NCBI GenBank assembly: GCA_965217935.1
Contig: OZ244581.1
Coordinates: forward strand, 4,624,743-4,688,742
From: JBBROS01 sp965217935
GTDB taxonomy: Bacteria > Pseudomonadota > Alphaproteobacteria > Acetobacterales > Acetobacteraceae
DNA length: 64,000 bases
Direction of reading: 5' to 3'
Shown: piece after piece, positions 15,269 to 22,491 of the stretch
Layout of the letters: each line of letters opens with the position of its first letter
Position numbering within the stretch: the stretch's first letter is position 1
The notes under the pieces: model-generated
The model's database searches: none
Told to the model about the DNA's origin: nothing
Seen by the model: the letters and a program-made list of their open reading frames with translations, nothing else
Program-made: the position numbers and the translations under genes

Positions 15269-16969
15269 TCATTCGGGCCCACGCGCCAGCCAGGCGCGCC
15301 AGCCGCCAAGACGGGTGATCTCGACAGCCCCCGCGCAGCCGGCCGGCTCGGCAAGGAACCCGAGGCAAGGGCCGCTCTCCAGTTCGACCGTGCCGAAGCC
15401 GAGCGGGGACGGCACGTGCGCGAGCAACGGCCCGACCGCGGCGCGCGGCAGCGCCCAGACCTCGCCTTCAACGCGCCCGCCCTCCGCGGCGCGATACATG
15501 CCGGGCCGCGGGCCGAGCGCGTGCAGCCTGTAACCGGGAACCGTGCGCGCCGCGGCTACGAACCGCCCGCCCGAGGCGCTAAGTTGCCCGTTCAGCGCCA
15601 GGCCGCTCATGTGCGCGCCGATGCAGAACAGCAGGATCTCGTCGGCTTGAAGGCCGTCAGGCGCCGCCGCGGGAGGGAGCGGCTGGCCGGACGCGCCCCA
15701 CGTGCTTGAAAGCGCGCGGTGCAGCATGTCCGCGAGCGGCGCGAGCCGTCCCTCCGACCAAGCCGGGCCAAGCAGCGTCACGCCGAACGGCAACCCGTCC
15801 TCCCCCAGCCCGGCCGGCGTCGCGATGGCCGCAAGGTCGCACAGGTTGGCGAAATTGGTCCAGGTCCCAAGCCGCGCGTTGGCCCCGATCGGGTCGGCCT
15901 CGACGTCGGCGAGGGTTGGGCATGGCAGCGTCGTCGGCAGCAGCAGCGCGTCATACGTGGCGAAAAGCCGCTCGGCCAGGCGGCGGGCGCGGGCGACGGC
16001 GTGGAAGGCATCGAACGCATCGACGGTCCGGCGCGCAAGCCCGCCCTCCAGGATCGTGCGGGTGACGGGATGCAGGATATCGGGTCGGCGCTCCACCACG
16101 TCGCGCAACGCCGCCGTCCGCTCGGCGACCCAGGGGCCGTCATAGAGCAGCCGGGCGACGGACAGGAACTCGCCGATATCGACCGGCGCCGCCCCGAGCA
16201 GCGAGGCCGCGCGGGCGTAGGGGGCGGCGATCATGCCCTCGGCGGCGATGCCCGCGACCTTGCTTGCCGCGGGCGCCTCCCCACGCCGGAGGTGCGGGAA
16301 CGGGGCGCGGCGGGCATAGGGGTCCGCCTCGTCGAACCCGGCGATGACGCGCAGCGCCGCCAGCGCGTCGTCGACGCTGCGGGCAAACACCGAAATAGCG
16401 TCCACCGACCGGCAAGCCGGCACCAGCCCCCTCGTCGAGACGCTGCCAAGCGTCGGCTTCAGCCCCACCACGTTGCAGAACGCCGCCGGCGCCCGGCCTG
16501 ACCCGGCGGTGTCGGTCCCCAGCGCGAACCGCGCCACGCCCGCCGCCACCGCGACCGCCGAGCCGGACGACGAGCCGCCCGGGATGCGCGCGCGGTCGAA
16601 CGGGTTGCGCGGCGTGCCGTAGGGGCTGCGCGTGCCGACGAGGCCGGTGGCGAACTGGTCCATGTTGGTCTTGCCGACCAGCATGGCCCCGGCGTCGAGC
16701 AGCCGCTGCACGGCGGGGGCGGTCGCCTCCGGCATATAGGCATATCCGGGGCAGCCCGCCGTCGTCGGCAGGCCCGCGACATCGAGATTGTCCTTGACGG
16801 CGAAGGGCTGGCCCCAGAGCGGGCGCTCTCGCGGCCCCTCGGCCTCCAGCGTTTCGGCGCGGGCGATGATTCGCTCGTCCGGCAGACGGGTGATCCAGAG
16901 CGCCGGGTCGCCATAGGCCCGGTCAGCCGCGAGCGCCAGATGTGCGCTCTCAAGCGGGGCGCCAATCAT
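15269..16969 (-). CDS. atzF: Allophanate hydrolase (AtzF-like)
   Basis: 566 residues. The amidase-signature domain fills residues 1 to about 430 with its Ser-cisSer-Lys triad: Lys59 (FAVKDN), the GGSSSGSA loop at 131-138 and Ser157 (GTDTAGSGRAP). The C-terminal AtzF-type domain (LFCIGAHMSGLALNGQL … LGFGTVELESG … VEITRLGGW) completes the allophanate-to-ammonia and CO2 reaction by acting on the carboxycarbamate product. ATG 16969 overlaps the biuret hydrolase stop as ATGA, so translation is coupled; an upstream frame extension is an artefact. The adjacent biuret hydrolase points to biuret or triuret catabolism rather than the urea carboxylase route. No urea carboxylase is present. Confidence 0.9.
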   Translation of the reverse strand: MIGAPLESAHLALAADRAYGDPALWITRLPDERIIARAETLEAEGPRERPLWGQPFAVKDNLDVAGLPTTAGCPGYAYMPEATAPAVQRLLDAGAMLVGKTNMDQFATGLVGTRSPYGTPRNPFDRARIPGGSSSGSAVAVAAGVARFALGTDTAGSGRAPAAFCNVVGLKPTLGSVSTRGLVPACRSVDAISVFARSVDDALAALRVIAGFDEADPYARRAPFPHLRRGEAPAASKVAGIAAEGMIAAPYARAASLLGAAPVDIGEFLSVARLLYDGPWVAERTAALRDVVERRPDILHPVTRTILEGGLARRTVDAFDAFHAVARARRLAERLFATYDALLLPTTLPCPTLADVEADPIGANARLGTWTNFANLCDLAAIATPAGLGEDGLPFGVTLLGPAWSEGRLAPLADMLHRALSSTWGASGQPLPPAAAPDGLQADEILLFCIGAHMSGLALNGQLSASGGRFVAAARTVPGYRLHALGPRPGMYRAAEGGRVEGEVWALPRAAVGPLLAHVPSPLGFGTVELESGPCLGFLAEPAGCAGAVEITRLGGWRAWLARGPE

Positions 16970-17634
16970 TGCGACAGCGCCGCCAGCACGTCGCCGGCGC
17001 TCGCGGTCCAGCCGATGATGCCGCCCTGGGCGCGCACCATCTCCAGCACGGCTTGCTTGAACGCCGGGACGTAGCTGGCCGTCGCATCCTCGACCAGCAG
17101 GCATTCATAGCCGCGGTCGTTCGCCTCGCGCATCGTGGATTGCACGCAGACCTCCGTGGTCACGCCCGCGATCAGCAGGTGGGTGATGCCGCGGATGTGC
17201 AGCAACGCTCCAAGATTGGATGCGTGGAACGCGCCCTTGCCGGGCTTGTCGACGACGAGTTCGAGCGGCGCCGGGCGAAGCTCGGGGATGATGTCCGCGC
17301 CCGGCTCGCCCGCGACCAGCAGGCGGCCCAACGGCCCCTCGTCGCCGATGCGCAGGCCAGGCGGGCCGCGCCGCCGCTTGTTGGGCGGGCAGTCGGACAG
17401 GTCCGGCTTGTGGCACTCCCGCGTGTGCACGACCGAGACCTTTGCCGCCCGCGCCCCGTCCAGAAGCGCCCGGGCGGGTTCTATCGCTGGCCGGAGCAGC
17501 GACACGTCGTTGCCGAGCGCCGCGCCGAAGCCGCCCGTCTCCAGGAAATCGCGCTGCATGTCGATCAGCAGCAGCGCGGTCGCGTCGAGCGGGAAGGCGA
17601 AGGGGGACGGGCGCGCGCCCTTGACCTCGGGCAT
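16966..17634 (-). CDS. biuH: Biuret hydrolase-like cysteine hydrolase (isochorismatase family)
   Basis: 222 residues. Catalytic triad Asp25 (LLIDMQRDF), Lys133 (DKPGKGAF) and Cys163 (GVTTEVCVQST). Characteristic BiuH/TrtA strings are present: HTRECHKPDLSDCPPNKR, GEPGADIIPEL and TMREANDRGYECLL. BiuH hydrolyses biuret to allophanate and ammonia, which fits the AtzF-like gene translated from the overlapping ATGA. The close paralogue triuret hydrolase (TrtA) cannot be excluded. Its own ATG overlaps the stop of the upstream ABC remnant, also as ATGA. The product is cytosolic and would supply nitrogen. Confidence 0.85.
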   Translation of the reverse strand: MPEVKGARPSPFAFPLDATALLLIDMQRDFLETGGFGAALGNDVSLLRPAIEPARALLDGARAAKVSVVHTRECHKPDLSDCPPNKRRRGPPGLRIGDEGPLGRLLVAGEPGADIIPELRPAPLELVVDKPGKGAFHASNLGALLHIRGITHLLIAGVTTEVCVQSTMREANDRGYECLLVEDATASYVPAFKQAVLEMVRAQGGIIGWTASAGDVLAALSQ

Positions 17635-18005
17635 CAGCCGGGTCCGATCATCCGTGCGCCGATCTCCCGCGCGGTGGCGCCGGGGTCGGCGGCGCCCTGC
17701 GCGATCCGGCCGTCGCGCATGACGGCGATGCGGTCGGCAAGGTCGGGCAGTCCGTCGAGACCTTCGGACGCCATCAGCGCCGTGGCCCCGGCTTTGCGGG
17801 CGGCGATCCGGGCGCGCGCCTCGGCGGCATGGCCGAACGGCCGTGACGCCAGTTCCGCAGCCACGATCAGCAGCTTACGCGATCCCTGCCAACGCCTTCC
17901 CGCCAAACCGTCGACAGGAGGGGCGAGTTGACGTGCCGGATCAAGGCGGCGCCGGGCGTTGCCGGCACCATCGGCCGCGATCTCGGCGACGGACCTCATC
18001 TCCAC
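17634..18005 (-). pseudogene. Remnant of an ABC transporter ATPase (sugar/nucleoside type)
   Basis: 123 residues, against about 500 for an intact gene. The middle reads QGSRKLLIVAAELASRP, matching the part just after the ABC signature (NQQKLLIARELxxRP). The end reads ASEGLDGLPDLADRIAVMRDGRI, matching SEDLDELLxLADRIAVMxxGRI at the C-terminus of nucleoside-type ATPases. Walker A, the signature and Walker B with its catalytic Glu are missing through deletions, so it cannot hydrolyse ATP. The reading frame and the ATGA overlap with biuH survive. The ancestral operon probably imported biuret or a related amide through this transporter. Confidence 0.6.
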
Positions 18006-19225
18006 GACGTCAAGCGCTCGACAGCCTGCGCCATGTCGGCCTCAGGCCCGCAATAGCTGAAGCGAACGTAATGAGAGCCGCGCGTCCGGTCGAAGTCGAT
18101 GCCCGGCGCGGCGGCGACGCCGGTCTCGCGCAACATCCGGGCGCAGAATTCCTCGCTGTCGTTGGTGCGATGGCTGACATCGGCCCAAAGATAGAACGCG
18201 CCTTCCGCCGACGACAGCGCCGGGAACCCGGCGCCGGGCAACCCGTTCATCAGCAGTTCGCGCGAACGCGCGTACCGGGCGACGTTGGCTTGCAGTTCCT
18301 CATCGCAGTCGAGGGCGGCTTCCGCCGCGATCTGCGAGATGTGCGGCGCCGAGATGAACAGGTTCTGCGCCAAGCCCTCGACAGGGCGCCGAAGATCATC
18401 GGGGAGCGCCATCCAGCCGACCCGCCAGCCGGTCATTCCGAAATACTTGCTGAAGCTGCCGATGACGATGGCGCTCGGGCTGAACTGCGCAGCCGTCGCC
18501 ATCGTCGGGGCGCGATGAACAGACGCCGTCGAGACGCCGTCGACCGCGCCGCCGGACCCGGCGGCGGCCGGGATCGGGCGGGCGTAGCGCAGGCCGTGAT
18601 AGATTTCGTCGGACACGAGGCGGACGCCCCGGGCGTCGCACCAGCGTGCCAGGGCGTGCAGTTCGTCCGCGTCGAGCACCGTGCCGGCCGGGTTGCAGGG
18701 GCTGGCGACGATGAGGCCGTCCGGCGGCGGGTCGATCTGGTCCAGGAGCGCGGGGGTCGGTTGATAGCGGTTTTCAGGCCCGGTCTCGACGATGACTGGC
18801 TCCAGGCCCAGCGCCATCAGGATGTTGACATAGGGGGGGTAGAACGGGGAGGCCAAGGCGACCCGGTCGCCCGGGTTGAACGCCGCGAGGAACGCCAGCG
18901 GAAAGGCGCCGCTGGCGCCGAGCGTTACGGCGATGCGGTGTTCCGGCACGACGACGCCATACCAGTCAGCGTAATGCTGCCTGAGCCGGGCTCTGAGCGA
19001 GGGACGGCCAAGGGCCTCGGTGTAGCCCATCGGATCGGCTCCGCCGAGCGCTTTCGCTGCGGCGAGGCGTGCGCCGTGCGGAGCGCCGGTTCCCGGCTGC
19101 CCCACCTCCATGCGCAGCACCCGCGGCACCCCGGGCGGCAGGCTTGCGGCCCGGGCGTTGGCGGCCGAGATCACGTCCATCACCATGAACGGCGGCGCGA
19201 AGGCGCCTCGGCCGACCTTGATCAT
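17996..19225 (-). CDS. Class I/II PLP-dependent aminotransferase
   Basis: 409 residues, fold type I. The PLP lysine is Lys260 in GSFSKYFGMTGWRVGW. Asp206 and Tyr209 of SDEIYHGL and Asn178 of ASPCNPAGT are the usual cofactor contacts. It transfers amino groups between an amino acid and a 2-oxoacid. An extra 25 or so residues rich in Gly/Ala/Ser/Thr (about 217-243) interrupt the stretch just before the active-site lysine, where family members have a short loop. ATG 19225 lies two bases after the GGT-like stop. Its substrate is unknown. Confidence 0.8.
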   Translation of the reverse strand: MIKVGRGAFAPPFMVMDVISAANARAASLPPGVPRVLRMEVGQPGTGAPHGARLAAAKALGGADPMGYTEALGRPSLRARLRQHYADWYGVVVPEHRIAVTLGASGAFPLAFLAAFNPGDRVALASPFYPPYVNILMALGLEPVIVETGPENRYQPTPALLDQIDPPPDGLIVASPCNPAGTVLDADELHALARWCDARGVRLVSDEIYHGLRYARPIPAAAGSGGAVDGVSTASVHRAPTMATAAQFSPSAIVIGSFSKYFGMTGWRVGWMALPDDLRRPVEGLAQNLFISAPHISQIAAEAALDCDEELQANVARYARSRELLMNGLPGAGFPALSSAEGAFYLWADVSHRTNDSEEFCARMLRETGVAAAPGIDFDRTRGSHYVRFSYCGPEADMAQAVERLTSWR

Positions 19226-19227
19226 GG

Positions 19228-20661
19228 CTAGTTGCTCGCCGCCGCCAAGCCGTGCCCGCGCGGGTCGGCGGCCCAGCCGCAGGCGCTCTCGTTGCCGGGC
19301 AGATAGCGCGAGCAGGCGATGACGTCCGCCCGCCCCGGCTCGGGCACAGGCGCGGCCATCGCGGCGTTCGTGCGAAGGGCGTTCGCCATGCCTGCCGCGA
19401 CGGCCAGAGCGGCGCCCTCCTGCCCGGACCCGGCGACCGCGGCGCGGAACGCCTCGAGCGGCTCGTTCCAGGCGATCGCGGCGGCGAGCAGCGGCGGCGC
19501 GTAGGCGGCGGGCGACGCGCCCAGGACGATGCCGGTCCCGGGCGCGACCCGTCCGGTGCCGAACAGGTTGCCCATCGTGAGGTCGCACGCGACGCTGTTG
19601 CCGTCCCGGTCGAGCACCACGAAGCCGGTGCTGGCCGGCAACGGGGGCAAACTGCCGCCGGCCGGGGCCGATGCGAGCACTGCGCCCGGATCCGCCCCGC
19701 CCTGGCGCCAACGCACGGCGGCGCCGACCGCCCTCGCCTGAGCGGCGGCCTCGTTGCGCGGATTGCCGTAAAGGGCCTTGAAGGCGGCAGCGGCCGCAAG
19801 CCCGCCATCCGCCGGCGGCGGCAAAAAAGCCATGACGTCGTTGCCGGCCGCAACGCTGAGCGGCGCTGCGGCGCTCGGCACGCTCGCGCGCATCGCGTCG
19901 AGCGTGAGCGGGCCTCCGGCCAAGCGGGACGCCGCCGCGAGACGGCGAGCCAGCGCTCCTTGATACAGGTCGCCCACGCCTGCGGTGCGCAGTTGCGACA
20001 GCGTGGCGCCGAGATCGGGCTGCATGAGCCGGTCGCCTTCGGCCAGGGGCTTGCCGTTGGGGGCGAAGATGGCGCGCGCGTTCGGGTCGGCGGCGAGCGG
20101 GCCGGCGACAACGCCGAGGTCGGCGGCCAGGGCGCGGGAGACGGGGACACCGAACTTCGCCAGTTGTTCCGGGCCGGCGAGCAGGCTCTCGAACGGCAAC
20201 CGGCCATAGCGGGCGTAGAGCAGGTAGAGGCCGCGGGCCAGCATCGGCGCCGCGGCGGGGCGGTCCGCGCCGGGCGGCGCCTGCGCGGGCGCCGTCGGCA
20301 TGAACATGATCGCCTCCGGCCGCCCGCCCGCCGGGCCAATCTTGGCGGGGCTGTAGGCGAGGCAGGCCCCGCCCGATCCAAGCCCCGCGCGAGACGGATA
20401 GGTCACCGCCAGCGTGAAGCCGAGCGCCACCGCGGCATCGGCCGCCGAGCCGCCGCGAGCCAGGATCTCGCGAGCCTGGAGCGCGGCGCGCGGTTCGTCC
20501 GCGACGGCGGCGCCGATGAACCCGGCCAGGCGCTCAGGACCCGCAGCCGGGGCGCTGCCGCCGATGAACTGGTCCTTGAGCGACGTGAGCGAGGAGCACG
20601 CGCTGATTGAGAACAGCGCCGCGGCCGCGATAGCCGTCCTGGCGAACCTCCTACTCTGCAA
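19228..20661 (-). CDS. Gamma-glutamyltransferase-like Ntn-hydrolase lipoprotein
   Basis: 477 residues. A lipoprotein signal ends with lipobox ISAC (Cys22). The GGT fold is recognisable: DEPRAALQAREILARGGSAADAAVALGFTLAVTYPSRAGLGSGG near the N-terminus and, at about 345, PASTGFVVLDRDGNSVACDLTMGNLFGTG, where the Thr would be the autoprocessing nucleophile (TTHF in typical GGT). Several usual GGT motifs downstream, such as the SSM and PR pairs, are weak, so activity is uncertain. It is anchored in an envelope membrane and might trim gamma-glutamyl amides. First gene of the operon leading to biuH and atzF. Confidence 0.72.
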   Translation of the reverse strand: MQSRRFARTAIAAAALFSISACSSLTSLKDQFIGGSAPAAGPERLAGFIGAAVADEPRAALQAREILARGGSAADAAVALGFTLAVTYPSRAGLGSGGACLAYSPAKIGPAGGRPEAIMFMPTAPAQAPPGADRPAAAPMLARGLYLLYARYGRLPFESLLAGPEQLAKFGVPVSRALAADLGVVAGPLAADPNARAIFAPNGKPLAEGDRLMQPDLGATLSQLRTAGVGDLYQGALARRLAAASRLAGGPLTLDAMRASVPSAAAPLSVAAGNDVMAFLPPPADGGLAAAAAFKALYGNPRNEAAAQARAVGAAVRWRQGGADPGAVLASAPAGGSLPPLPASTGFVVLDRDGNSVACDLTMGNLFGTGRVAPGTGIVLGASPAAYAPPLLAAAIAWNEPLEAFRAAVAGSGQEGAALAVAAGMANALRTNAAMAAPVPEPGRADVIACSRYLPGNESACGWAADPRGHGLAAASN

Positions 20662-20686
20662 CCCGCCATCCTCCCGCGCGCGACCT

Positions 20687-20734
20687 GAGCATCATTTCGC
20701 GGGACGGCTCGCCGTCACGACGCGAAAGATGATG
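20687..20734. repeat. Intergenic repeat family 3, copy 1 (with hairpin)
   Basis: Shares GAGCATCAT-T-TCGC-GGACGGC-TC-GCCGTC-CGACGCG with 39229-39270. The core GACGGC TC GCCGTC (20703-20716) is a near-perfect palindrome, and a larger inverted repeat joins CATCATTTCGCG to CGCGAAAGATGATG. It lies in the divergent promoter region between the GGT-like lipoprotein and DsbA-like genes, so a regulatory site is an alternative to a mobile repeat. Confidence 0.5.
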
Positions 20735-20864
20735 AGTGTTCAAAGACTCCCAAGCAGACCTTCACGGCATAAGCCGCGCACGTCTGCTTAGGGCGTGCCA
20801 TAGCGGCGTTCGCCCGCAGCGGCAACCGGTGGTAGGATCATGCATTCCGAGCCGAGGATTGATC

Positions 20865-21587
20865 ATGCGCCCGTTCGCTGCCCTGCTTTCGCTCTGTCTG
20901 CTCGCGACCCCGGCGCTCGCCGACCCGCTCACCCCGGCCCAGCGCGACGCCGTGGTGCAGACGCTTCGCGAGGCGCTGGTGCACGACCCGTCGATCCTGA
21001 GGGACGCGCTGGCGGCGCTGCAGGCCGATGAGCAGAAGCGGCAGGACCAGGCGGCGAAGGACAAGCTGGCGCAACTCGGGCCGCAACTGGCGCTGCCGGC
21101 AGACCCGGTCGAGGGCAATCCGGCCGGCGACGTCACCATCGTCGAGTTCTACGACACGCGCTGCCCGTATTGCCGGCACGTGGAACCGGTGATCGCCGAG
21201 CTGTTGCAATCCGATCCGCAGATCAGGTTCGTGAAGAAGGACCTGCCGATCCTCGGTCCGGCGAGCCAGCTTGAGAGCCGCGCCTTGCTGGCCGCGCAGC
21301 AGCAGGGAGGCTATTTCAAGCTGCAGCGCCTGGTCATGCAGGCGGGCGGCACGCCCACCACAAACTCATTGCGCGACTTGGCGGACCAGGCAGGGCTTGA
21401 TGGCGCGCGGATGCTGCGCGACATGAATGACCCGGCGATCACGGCGCGGCTGAAGGCAAACCTGGCGCTCGCAAAACAGATCGGCATCGAGGGCACCCCC
21501 GCCTTCGTCGTCGGCGAGCAGCTCATCCCCGGCGCCGCCGACATCGCCGACCTGCGGCGGGCCGTGGCAACGGCGCGTTCGAACTGA
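20865..21587 (+). CDS. DsbA-family thiol oxidoreductase (Com1/ScsC-like)
   Basis: 240 residues. The signal peptide MRPFAALLSLCLLATPALA is cleaved after residue 19. A helical N-terminal segment (25-80) probably mediates oligomerisation, as in Com1 or ScsC. The thioredoxin-like domain follows with active site CPYC (C100-C103) and the cis-Pro loop GIEGTPAFVVG. It acts in the periplasm on protein disulphides. ATG 20865 is chosen because it starts the signal peptide; the upstream extension is not credible. No DsbB or DsbD partner is adjacent. Confidence 0.87.
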   Translation: MRPFAALLSLCLLATPALADPLTPAQRDAVVQTLREALVHDPSILRDALAALQADEQKRQDQAAKDKLAQLGPQLALPADPVEGNPAGDVTIVEFYDTRCPYCRHVEPVIAELLQSDPQIRFVKKDLPILGPASQLESRALLAAQQQGGYFKLQRLVMQAGGTPTTNSLRDLADQAGLDGARMLRDMNDPAITARLKANLALAKQIGIEGTPAFVVGEQLIPGAADIADLRRAVATARSN

Positions 21588-21615
21588 CGCCCAACACCCT
21601 ATCCGGAGCTGAACC

Positions 21616-22491
21616 ATGCCTGACACGACCGAGTATACCCCGCCTGAGATCTGGACCTGGAACCAGGGCAACGGCGGCAAGTTCGCGAACATCAACCGCC
21701 CGGTGGCTGGCGCGACGCACGAAAAGGACCTGCCGGTCGGGCGCCACCCGCTGCAGCTCTACTCGCTGGCCACCCCGAACGGCGTGAAAGTGACGGTGAT
21801 GCTGGAGGAGCTGCTGGAGCAGGGCCATGCGGGCGCGGAGTATGACGCCTGGCTGATCCGCATCGGCGAGGGCGACCAGTTCGGCACCGGCTTCGTGGCG
21901 GTCAACCCGAACTCCAAAATCCCGGCGCTGATGGACCGCAGTGGGCCGGCGCCGATCAGGGTGTTCGAATCAGGCTCGATCCTGGTCTACCTGGCCGAGA
22001 AATTCGGGGCCTTCCTGCCGAAAGAAGCGGCGCCGCGGGCCGAGTGCCTGTCGTGGCTGTTCTGGCAGATGGGGGCCGGGCCTTATTTGGGCGGCGGCTT
22101 CGGCCATTTCTACGCCTATGCGCCCACCAAGATCGAGTACGCGATCGACCGGTTCTCGATGGAGGTGAAGCGCCAGCTCGACGTGCTGGACCGGCGCCTG
22201 GCGGAGAGTCAATTCTTGGCGGGGCCGGACTACACCATCGCCGACATGGCGGTCTGGCCCTGGTACGGCGCACTGGCGGCCGGCCAGCTCTACGGCGAGT
22301 CGGCCAAGTTCCTGCAAGTTCAGGAGTATAAGAACCTGCAGCGTTGGGTCGAACGGGTCGGATCGCGCCCGGCCGTGCAGCGCGGGCGCATGGTGAACCG
22401 GGTCTCCGGGGAGCCGTCGTCGCAGTTGCACGAACGCCATGACGCCGGAGATTTCGCGACCAAGACGCAGGACAAGGCCGGCGGCGGCTGA
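21616..22491 (+). CDS. yghU: YghU-type glutathione S-transferase / disulphide reductase
   Basis: 291 residues, longer than ordinary GSTs because of the YghU N-terminal extension (YTPPEIWTWNQGNGGKFANINRPVAGATHEKDLPVG). The thioredoxin-like domain contains TPNGVKVTVMLEEL and the glutathione-binding stretch NPNSKIPALMD…VFESGSILVYLAEKFG. The C-terminal helical domain includes GPYLGGGFGHFYAYAP and YTIADMAVWPW. YghU proteins bind two glutathiones and reduce disulphides. The 3' end overlaps the next gene by 53 bases. Confidence 0.88.
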   Translation: MPDTTEYTPPEIWTWNQGNGGKFANINRPVAGATHEKDLPVGRHPLQLYSLATPNGVKVTVMLEELLEQGHAGAEYDAWLIRIGEGDQFGTGFVAVNPNSKIPALMDRSGPAPIRVFESGSILVYLAEKFGAFLPKEAAPRAECLSWLFWQMGAGPYLGGGFGHFYAYAPTKIEYAIDRFSMEVKRQLDVLDRRLAESQFLAGPDYTIADMAVWPWYGALAAGQLYGESAKFLQVQEYKNLQRWVERVGSRPAVQRGRMVNRVSGEPSSQLHERHDAGDFATKTQDKAGGG

